From assembly GCA_017527625.1 (NCBI GenBank), contig JAFXPV010000071.1, forward strand, positions 1 through 30,266: a DNA stretch of 30,266 bases, read 5' to 3'. Both the position numbers and the translations under genes were made by a program. The first letter of the stretch is position 1. Each line of letters begins with the position of its first letter. Below the pieces are notes generated by a model. That model did not search any database. It was not told the origin of the DNA and worked only from the letters and a program-made list of their open reading frames with translations. Positions 1 to 5,447 of the stretch are shown here, piece after piece. This DNA comes from Bacteroidales bacterium (lineage in GTDB: Bacteria > Bacteroidota > Bacteroidia > Bacteroidales > UBA932).

Positions 1-171
1 CCTGGAGATGATGTCGGTGCTGTACATCACTCCCCTGTAAATCCTGTCTTCCCGGTCCTGGCCTATGGCCTTGACTTCGGCGTAGGAAAACCAGTTGATG
101 TCCGCCTCGAACAAAGCTTCCTTGACATCTTCGAAACGGGTTTTCCTGATGATTGCTTCAATCTTTTTCAT
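1..171 (-). CDS. glnB/glnK: PII nitrogen regulatory protein (GlnB/GlnK family), 5' part only
   Basis: The first 57 codons of a PII-family protein, read leftwards and cut by the window edge. It begins MKKIEAIIRKTRFEDVKEAL, which matches the first beta strand and helix of PII, and continues to the T-loop with the conserved YRG near residues 45-47. PII trimers bind ATP/ADP and 2-oxoglutarate and signal nitrogen status; in many bacteria they gate the ammonium channel AmtB. The rest of the gene, and possibly amtB, would lie to the left outside the window. The start at 171 is the only ATG that gives the full family N-terminus. An intrinsic terminator sits 18 nt upstream within the leader, so expression is probably attenuated. 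GlnB and GlnK cannot be told apart from this fragment. Confidence 0.88.
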   Translation of the reverse strand, partial: MKKIEAIIRKTRFEDVKEALFEADINWFSYAEVKAIGQDREDRIYRGVMYSTDIISR

Positions 172-189
172 TGTTTTGAGTTTGGTTAT

Positions 190-221
190 AAAAAAAAAGA
201 CCGGCCTTGAAAGGACCAGTC
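190..221 (-). terminator. Intrinsic terminator in the PII gene leader (attenuator hairpin)
   Basis: On the minus strand GACTGGTCC (221-213), loop TTTCAA, and GGCCGGTC (206-199) form an 8-bp stem with one bulged base and one G-U pair. Nine T follow at 198-190. This is a standard Rho-independent terminator shape. It lies between the stop codon of a short Gln/Asn-rich reading frame and the PII start codon, so it would cut transcription before PII unless an alternative structure forms. Bases 220-213 of its 5' arm are also complementary to 273-266, a possible antiterminator. Confidence 0.8.
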
Positions 222-251
222 TCTGTGTTACTGAATTATGTCGTTATTTGA

Positions 252-359
252 TTACCAACCGTCCAACTGGTCCAAAGGGGTGGCATTCCGAACCTGATTG
301 CTCTGGTTCTGATTCTGGCTGTTCTGGTTGCCGTTGAGGATTGCCAAACCTTTAGTCAT
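252..359 (-). CDS. Gln/Asn-rich leader peptide of the PII gene (candidate attenuator peptide)
   Basis: A 35-residue reading frame starting at 359, 5 nt downstream of a GGAG ribosome-binding sequence and about 16 nt after the likely transcription start. It begins MTKGLAIL. Residues 9-22 read NGNQNSQNQNQSNQ, so 11 of 14 are Asn or Gln, with every Gln codon CAG. The frame ends in LDQLDGW and a TAA stop. The same frame can be opened further upstream at 437, but that ATG lies upstream of the promoter -7 box, so 359 is preferred. The codons for residues 29-32 contain GGACCAGT, which can pair with the 5' arm of the downstream terminator. The peptide resembles no protein I recognise; I infer a cis-acting leader whose translation speed reports aminoacyl-tRNA supply. 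Confidence 0.6.
   Translation of the reverse strand: MTKGLAILNGNQNSQNQNQSNQVRNATPLDQLDGW
266..273 (-). promoter_or_regulatory. Antiterminator arm within the leader-peptide coding region
   Basis: On the minus strand this reads GGACCAGT. It is perfectly complementary to ACTGGTCC at 220-213, the 5' arm of the intrinsic terminator, so pairing of the two segments excludes the terminator. A ribosome stalled in the Gln/Asn run (residues 9-22) would leave this segment free. A ribosome that reaches the stop codon would cover it. That positioning fits classic attenuation geometry. The complementarity is seen in the sequence; the function is inferred. Confidence 0.55.
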
Positions 360-382
360 AGTTGCTCCGTTGGTTTTCGGGG

Positions 383-414
383 CAAAGGTATAATACGGAT
401 TTCTATTTGCCAAA
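383..414 (-). promoter_or_regulatory. Promoter of the leader peptide-PII transcript
   Basis: On the minus strand TTTG (414-411) is followed, after 20 nt, by TACCTTTG (390-383). This matches the Bacteroidetes consensus TTTG / TAnnTTTG at its usual spacing. Transcription would begin near 376, about 16 nt before the leader-peptide ATG. The -33 box is embedded in a palindrome at 405-427. Confidence 0.75.
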
Positions 415-427
415 TAAAATGGCAAAT
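405..427. promoter_or_regulatory. Perfect palindrome over the -33 box of the PII leader promoter (candidate operator)
   Basis: ATTTGCCA, seven bases, TGGCAAAT: a perfect 8-bp inverted repeat. It covers the -33 element, so a bound protein would probably repress, or contact polymerase. The binding protein is unknown. The half-site differs from the GTCAA-type sites nearby, so a second regulator besides the adjacent Lrp-like protein is possible. Confidence 0.45.
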
Positions 428-430
428 ATT

Positions 431-445
431 TTGTCAATTTGACAA
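431..445. promoter_or_regulatory. TTGTCAA/TTGACAA palindrome, candidate Lrp-family site
   Basis: TTGTCAA and TTGACAA flank a single central base, a perfect 15-bp palindrome. It lies just upstream of the PII leader promoter and just downstream of the regulator's stop codon. Related TTGACA, TGTC and GGACA elements cluster in front of the regulator gene itself, so the adjacent Lrp/AsnC protein is the simplest candidate binder. A weak terminator for the regulator gene is a less likely reading, because no T-run follows. Confidence 0.45.
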
Positions 446-472
446 TGATACCTTATAAAATAAGATAAATTG

Positions 473-940
473 TCAGTCGTCGATAGGGATGGAGCGCTTG
501 ATGCGCTGATCCAGGGATGTGAGGGTCTCGGTGCTGACGATGCCGGGGATTTCCTGTATGCGTCCGTTCAGGAGTTCCATCAGGTGGTTGGCGTCGTGGG
601 CGTACAGTTTGATGAGGATGGTATATGCGCCCAGTGTGAATTGGGATTCGACTATCTCGGGAATCTTTTCAAGTTCGGAGACCACGCTGTTGTAGAGTGA
701 GCCCTTTTCGAGGGTTATGCCCACGTATACGCACATATTGAATCCCAGTTTCTGGGGGTTGACGTGGAATCCGGAGCTTTTGATGACGCCCAGTTCGGTC
801 ATTCTCTGCACTCTCTGGTGGACTGAGGTGCGGGAAATGCCAACTTGTTCGGCCACGTCCCTGAACGGGATGCGTGCGTTGAGGGTGATAATTTTAAGAA
901 TCTTGCGATCGATAGAGTCGGTCAGTTCGTTTACTTCCAT
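473..940 (-). CDS. Lrp/AsnC-family transcriptional regulator
   Basis: A 155-residue protein, the normal length for this family. The N-terminal AsnC-type helix-turn-helix spans about residues 8-60 (RDVAEQVGISRTSVHQRVQR is the core). The C-terminal effector-binding RAM/ACT-like domain spans about 70-145 and includes the family-typical LGAYTILIKLYA stretch. Family members form dimers to octamers that wrap DNA and respond to amino acids. An upstream in-frame ATG at 1006 would add 22 residues that do not look like the family, so the start at 940 (MEVNELTDSIDRKILKI) is chosen. It is divergent from the dapF-pyrG operon and upstream of the PII leader. Both flanks carry GTCAA/TTGACA palindromes, suggesting self-regulation and control of the nitrogen genes; this is inferred. 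A TATCTTTA -7-like box lies at 971-964 with no clear -33 partner. Effector unknown. Confidence 0.9.
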   Translation of the reverse strand: MEVNELTDSIDRKILKIITLNARIPFRDVAEQVGISRTSVHQRVQRMTELGVIKSSGFHVNPQKLGFNMCVYVGITLEKGSLYNSVVSELEKIPEIVESQFTLGAYTILIKLYAHDANHLMELLNGRIQEIPGIVSTETLTSLDQRIKRSIPIDD

Positions 941-963
941 TGTCAGGTTTTTAGTGTCTGATG

Positions 964-1005
964 TAAAGATAATAAAAATTTTGACAAAATGTCCAGAAAA
1001 GGACA
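964..1005. promoter_or_regulatory. Regulator promoter region with two abutting palindromes
   Basis: A perfect palindrome ATTTTG-A-CAAAAT (978-990) directly abuts TGTCC-N6-GGACA (990-1005). Both sit immediately upstream of a -7-like TATCTTTA (minus strand, 971-964) of the Lrp-like gene. Placement fits autoregulation. The motif resembles the TTGTCAA/TTGACAA palindrome at the PII promoter. Confidence 0.45.
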
Positions 1006-1055
1006 ATATAAAATGAAAAATGTCAAAAAGATACTGCGGTATAGGTGGATATTGG

Positions 1056-1130
1056 ACAAAAAGACGCGAATATTGTTAAAACAGTTTCTTTAAGACGCAA
1101 TATTATATTATTCAAAAGACAAAAAGACAA
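1056..1130. repeat. Helically phased AAGAC repeats upstream of the dapF promoter
   Basis: AAGAC occurs at 1061, 1092 and 1124, spaced 31 and 32 bp, about three DNA turns each, so the copies face the same side of the helix. The longer unit ACAAAAAGAC occurs at 1056 and again at 1119, 63 bp apart. AAGACGC is shared by the copies at 1061 and 1092. The array ends just upstream of the dapF operon promoter. Phased sites are typical for multimeric DNA-wrapping regulators such as Lrp, but the assignment is inferred. Confidence 0.4.
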
Positions 1131-1135
1131 ATAAA

Positions 1136-1168
1136 TTCTTGTAATTACGATAAAATGTCATATCTTTG
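1136..1168 (+). promoter_or_regulatory. Promoter of the dapF-pyrG nitrogen operon
   Basis: TATCTTTG at 1161-1168 is a perfect match to the Bacteroidetes -7 consensus TAnnTTTG. A TTCTTG at 1136-1141 sits 19 nt upstream as a weaker -33 box. Transcription would start near 1175, leaving a 5' UTR of roughly 14 nt, too short for an attenuator or riboswitch. Control is therefore expected at initiation, through the sites upstream. Confidence 0.7.
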
Positions 1169-1188
1169 CGGCAAAGTTCGACCAAACG

Positions 1189-1998
1189 ATGCGTACGATC
1201 CACTTCACTAAAATGCATTCAGCCGGTAACGACTATATTTATGTCTACGGTCAGGACTTCCACGCAAGGGATGCCGTCAGGCTTGCGCCCATATGGTGCG
1301 ACCGGCACAAAGGCATCGGAGCGGATGGCATCGTCCTCATCAATCCTTCGCATAAAGCCGATTTCAAGATGGAGATGTTCAATGCAGACGGCTCCCAGGG
1401 TATGATGTGCGGAAATGCAGCCCGCTGCATTGGCAGCTATGTCGCCAGCAGGGGTTATGCAAAGGACTTCGACATTACTTTGGAAACAGCCTCGGGCATA
1501 AAGCTCCTTCATATAGACGATGAGGCCGGCACTATTTCGGTCGATATGGGCTGCCCTTCATTCGCCGAGCGCTCTCAGTTCCTTCCGGATATGGAAGATG
1601 TTATTCCGCCGTCATTCAGGGGCTGTTTCGTTTCGATGGGGAACCCTCACTACGTGATATTCGTAGAAGATATTGAGGCTGTCACTCCCGAAGTAACCGG
1701 GATGATGCTTGAGAAAGCAGCTTGCTTCCCTTCAGGCGCAAACATCGAATTTGCCCAGATTCTTGGGAACGGCTGTATCCGTATGAGAGTGTGGGAGAGA
1801 GGCAGCGGTGTCACCCTTGCCTGCGGTACTGGAGCCTGCGCGACTGCTGTTGCAGCCATCAGCCGCTTCGCGGTCGACAAAGAACAGACGATAATAATGG
1901 ATGGCGGCAGCGTAAAGGTTTGCTGGAGCGGGGAGGAAGTTACCTTGACCGGTGATGCCGTCGAAGTTTACAGTGGAACGATAGATTACAAGAGATGA
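1189..1998 (+). CDS. dapF: Diaminopimelate epimerase
   Basis: A 269-residue enzyme that converts LL-diaminopimelate to the meso form used for lysine and peptidoglycan. It is cofactor-independent and uses two cysteines as acid and base: Cys74 in MCGNAARC and Cys212 in ACGTGACA, both present. The start (MRTIHFTKMHSAGNDYIYV) matches the family N-terminus and lies 20 nt after the -7 box of the operon promoter. It is the first gene of the operon and overlaps dapL by 4 nt (ATGA), so the enzyme making LL-DAP and the enzyme using it are translationally coupled. Length and motifs are normal. Confidence 0.95.
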   Translation: MRTIHFTKMHSAGNDYIYVYGQDFHARDAVRLAPIWCDRHKGIGADGIVLINPSHKADFKMEMFNADGSQGMMCGNAARCIGSYVASRGYAKDFDITLETASGIKLLHIDDEAGTISVDMGCPSFAERSQFLPDMEDVIPPSFRGCFVSMGNPHYVIFVEDIEAVTPEVTGMMLEKAACFPSGANIEFAQILGNGCIRMRVWERGSGVTLACGTGACATAVAAISRFAVDKEQTIIMDGGSVKVCWSGEEVTLTGDAVEVYSGTIDYKR

Positions 1999-3242
1999 TA
2001 CGCGTCAATGATAATTACCTCAAGTTGCCGGGATCCTACCTGTTTGCAACAATTGCAGCGAAAGCCAAGGCTTTCAGGCAGACCCTGGCGGTCGACGATG
2101 TCATCTCCCTCGGCATAGGCGATGTCACTCAGCCCCTGTGCGAAGCTGTCGTCGCCGCGATGCACGACGCAGTCGAAGAACTGGCCCGTGCGGAAAGTTT
2201 TCACGGCTACGGTCCTGAGCAGGGCTATGAATTCCTGAGACAGGCCATAGCCGCCGGTGACTATGCTGCAAGAGGCGTTAAGGTCAGCCCCGACGAAATC
2301 TTCGTCAGCGACGGAGCAAAGAGCGACACAGGCAACATAGTGGACATTCTCGGCAGCGGCCGTGTGGCAGTTACTGACCCTGTTTATCCCGTGTACGTTG
2401 ACTCGAACGCAATGGCTGGCCGCGCCGAAGACTACACCGGCACGAAATGGAGCGGCATCACCTATCTTCCCTGTCTGGAAGAGAACGGCTTCGCGCCGCA
2501 GCTGCCATCAGGAAAAGTAGATGTGGTCTACCTCTGCTTTCCCAACAACCCTATGGGCACTATCCTGACTAAAGACGAACTGGCCAAGTGGGTGGATTGG
2601 GCCATCGCCAACGATGTTCTGATACTATACGATTCTGCCTACGAAGCCTTCATCACCAACCCTGCGGTGCCTCACAGCATATATGAGATTGAAGGGGCAA
2701 GAAAGGTGGCAATCGAGTTCCGCTCCTATTCGAAGACAGCCGGCTTCACCGGGGTAAGGTGCGGCTATGCAGTGCTCCCGGACGAACTGGCTGTAGAGGC
2801 GTGTGGCCGTAGGGTAAGGCTGAATGAACTTTGGAAGCGTCGCCAATGCACAAAATTCAACGGAGCCAGCTACATCTCGCAGCGCGGAGCGGCAGCCATC
2901 TACACTGAGGCAGGCCGCAGGCAGACAGCTGCCACGATAGAATACTATCTGGGCAATGCCGCTTATCTGAAGCGGGCGCTCGAAGAGATGGGATTCAAGG
3001 TTTTCGGCGGGACTGACGCTCCTTATCTGTGGGTTGCGACTCCCGCAGGCATTCCTTCCTGGGATTTCTTCGATATCCTCCTGCAGCAGGCGCACCTCAT
3101 CTGCACTCCCGGATCCGGATTCGGTCCTTCCGGCGAAGGATTCGTGCGTCTGACGGCTTTCGGCCGCAGGGAGTCGTACATAGACGCAGTGGAAAGACTG
3201 CATAAACTGGAAATGAAACAATTAATCAATAAAAACAAGTAG
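1995..3242 (+). CDS. dapL: LL-diaminopimelate aminotransferase
   Basis: A 415-residue PLP-dependent fold-type I aminotransferase. It makes LL-diaminopimelate from tetrahydrodipicolinate in one step, with glutamate as amino donor, bypassing the succinyl or acetyl branches. The N-terminal segment INDNY-like (VNDNYLKLPGSYLF) and the PGSYLF, GIGDVTQPL and FPNNPMGT motifs are typical of DapL. The PLP lysine is Lys247 in SYSKTAGFTG. The gene overlaps dapF by 4 nt and ends 2 nt before glnN. The need for glutamate gives a metabolic reason for its place at the head of a glutamine/glutamate operon. Other class I aminotransferases are less likely given the dapF neighbour. Confidence 0.93.
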   Translation: MIRVNDNYLKLPGSYLFATIAAKAKAFRQTLAVDDVISLGIGDVTQPLCEAVVAAMHDAVEELARAESFHGYGPEQGYEFLRQAIAAGDYAARGVKVSPDEIFVSDGAKSDTGNIVDILGSGRVAVTDPVYPVYVDSNAMAGRAEDYTGTKWSGITYLPCLEENGFAPQLPSGKVDVVYLCFPNNPMGTILTKDELAKWVDWAIANDVLILYDSAYEAFITNPAVPHSIYEIEGARKVAIEFRSYSKTAGFTGVRCGYAVLPDELAVEACGRRVRLNELWKRRQCTKFNGASYISQRGAAAIYTEAGRRQTAATIEYYLGNAAYLKRALEEMGFKVFGGTDAPYLWVATPAGIPSWDFFDILLQQAHLICTPGSGFGPSGEGFVRLTAFGRRESYIDAVERLHKLEMKQLINKNK

Positions 3243-3244
3243 CC

Positions 3245-5434
3245 ATGTCAAGTTTGAGATTCGATGTTCTGGGCGAGGCCTTCAAGAAACATCCAGTGGA
3301 AGTAAAGTTACCGGACGGACGTCCCGACGATTATTTCGGAATGAACGTATTCAACAAGGAAAAAATGTTCAAGTACCTGCCTTCTGACGTATATGCCAAG
3401 ATGGTGGATGTAATGGATAAGGGCGCCGTGATGGACAGGGCCCTGGCCGACAAGGTTGCAGAAGGAATGAAAAAGTGGGCGATGGATATGGGCGCAACCC
3501 ATTATACCCACTGGTTCCATCCCCTGACAGATACGACGGCGGAAAAACACGATGCTTTCATAGAACATAACGGAAAAGGAGGAGTAATCGAGGAATTCCA
3601 GGGTAAACTGCTTGCCCAGCAGGAACCTGATGCCAGCTCATTCCCGAGCGGCGGCATCCGCGCAACCTTCGAAGCCAGAGGCTATTCGGCCTGGGATCCG
3701 ACCTCTCCCGCCTTCGTGATGGATGACACTTTGTGTATCCCTACCATCTTTATTTCTTACACAGGGGAGGCTTTGGATTACAAGGCTCCTTTGCTGAAGG
3801 CACTCCACGCTGTCGACAAGGCGGCGGTCGATGTCTGCCGCTATTTCGACCCAGATGTGAAGAAAGTATTCTCATATCTCGGCTGGGAGCAGGAATATTT
3901 TCTGGTAGATGACAGCCTGTATGCGGCCCGTCCCGATTTGCTGATGAGCGGCCGCACCCTGATGGGCCACAACTCAGCCAAAAACCAGCAGCTCGACGAC
4001 CATTATTTCGGCGCGATACCTGAGAGGGTGCAGGCCTTTATGAAGGAGCTGGAAATTGAAGCAATGAAGCTTGGCATTCCTACGAAGACACGCCATAACG
4101 AAGTGGCTCCCAACCAGTTCGAGCTAGCTCCCATATTTGAGGAGACAAACCTGTCCTGCGACCACAATATGCTGGTGATGACACTGATGCGCAAGATTGC
4201 CAAGAAACACGGTTTCCAGTGCCTGCTTCACGAGAAACCCTTCGACGGAGTCAACGGTTCGGGAAAGCACAACAACTGGTCGCTCGGCACCGACAACGGA
4301 CATCGTCTGATGTCGCCCGGCAAGACACAGACTGACAACCTGATGTTCGTAACTTTCGTCGTGAACACCCTCACGGCCGTATATCGCCACAACGCCTTGC
4401 TCAAGGCCTCCATAATGAGCGCGACTAACGCACACAGGCTCGGTGCCAATGAGGCTCCGCCCGCAATAATATCAAGTTTCCTCGGCAGACAGCTGACTGA
4501 TCTGCTGGATTCACTCGAGAAATCTTCCGGCGACGAACTGTTCAAGATCGCGGGCAAGACCGGCAAGAAGATGCTCGATATGCCTCAGATTCCCGAGTTG
4601 CTGATAGACAATACCGACCGCAACCGTACCTCGCCGTTCGCTTTCACCGGCAACCGCTTCGAGTTCCGCGCCGTCGGTTCGGAAGCCAACTGTGCAAGCG
4701 CAATGATCGCCCTCAACACGGCGGTCGCAGAGCAGCTTATGGATTTCAAGAAGGCGGTCGACAAGCTGATTGCTTCAGGAATGGACAAGAAAGAAGCGAT
4801 AATCAAAGAGCTTCAGAAGCTGATAACCTACAGCAAGCCTGTCCGCTTCGACGGAAACGGCTATTCAGATGAGTGGAAGGCCGAAGCCGCCCGCCGCGGG
4901 CTTGACTGCGAAACTTGTCCTCCGGAGATATTCAAGCATTACACCTGCCACGACAGCGTGCAGATGTTTGAGTCTACCGGCGTGATGAACCTTGCCGAGC
5001 TGGCGGCGCGCAATGAAATCAAGTGGGAAATCTACACCAAGAAGATCCAGATCGAAGCCAGGATTTTCGGCGATATGGCCATCAACCACATCATTCCGGT
5101 TGCCACTTCCTACCAGAGCAATCTGATTGACAACGTATACAAGATGAAGGGAATCCTCGGTTCGGAAGCCGACGAACTGGCAGCCACCAACATCGACCTC
5201 ATCAAAAAGATTGCAAGACACGTCAAGGCAATAGAAGTCGGTGTCAACCAGCTTGTGGAAGCCAGGAAAGTGGCCAATGTCATAGAAAACGAATACGAGA
5301 AGGCAATGGCTTATTACAAAACGGTAGTTCCGAAGATGGAAGAAATCCGCCACGACATCGACAAACTCGAGGAGATAGTCGATGACAGGCTCTGGCCTCT
5401 TCCCAAATATCGCGAATTGTTGTTTATATGCTAA
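3245..5434 (+). CDS. glnN: Glutamine synthetase, type III
   Basis: A 729-residue ATP-dependent glutamine synthetase of the large GSIII type found in Bacteroides and some cyanobacteria, distinct from the ~470-residue GlnA. Recognisable segments are RATFEARGYSAWDPTSPAF near residue 140, the glutamate/metal-binding stretch HNEVAPNQFELAPIFEE near 285-300, the ATP-site segment NGSGKHNNWS near 337-346, and NRTSPFAFTGNRFEFR near 459-474. GSIII forms a dodecamer of double hexamers and lacks the adenylylation control of GSI. It starts 2 nt after dapL and ends 13 nt before gltB, so GS and GOGAT are co-transcribed. It supplies glutamine for the amidotransferases that follow. Confidence 0.96.
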   Translation: MSSLRFDVLGEAFKKHPVEVKLPDGRPDDYFGMNVFNKEKMFKYLPSDVYAKMVDVMDKGAVMDRALADKVAEGMKKWAMDMGATHYTHWFHPLTDTTAEKHDAFIEHNGKGGVIEEFQGKLLAQQEPDASSFPSGGIRATFEARGYSAWDPTSPAFVMDDTLCIPTIFISYTGEALDYKAPLLKALHAVDKAAVDVCRYFDPDVKKVFSYLGWEQEYFLVDDSLYAARPDLLMSGRTLMGHNSAKNQQLDDHYFGAIPERVQAFMKELEIEAMKLGIPTKTRHNEVAPNQFELAPIFEETNLSCDHNMLVMTLMRKIAKKHGFQCLLHEKPFDGVNGSGKHNNWSLGTDNGHRLMSPGKTQTDNLMFVTFVVNTLTAVYRHNALLKASIMSATNAHRLGANEAPPAIISSFLGRQLTDLLDSLEKSSGDELFKIAGKTGKKMLDMPQIPELLIDNTDRNRTSPFAFTGNRFEFRAVGSEANCASAMIALNTAVAEQLMDFKKAVDKLIASGMDKKEAIIKELQKLITYSKPVRFDGNGYSDEWKAEAARRGLDCETCPPEIFKHYTCHDSVQMFESTGVMNLAELAARNEIKWEIYTKKIQIEARIFGDMAINHIIPVATSYQSNLIDNVYKMKGILGSEADELAATNIDLIKKIARHVKAIEVGVNQLVEARKVANVIENEYEKAMAYYKTVVPKMEEIRHDIDKLEEIVDDRLWPLPKYRELLFIC

Positions 5435-5447
5435 TCAGGATTATTAA

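Noticed and set aside
360..437. Longer form of the leader peptide starting at 437
   Set aside because: That start lies upstream of the TACCTTTG promoter box, so it would not be in the transcript; the ATG at 359 also has a GGAG sequence before it.
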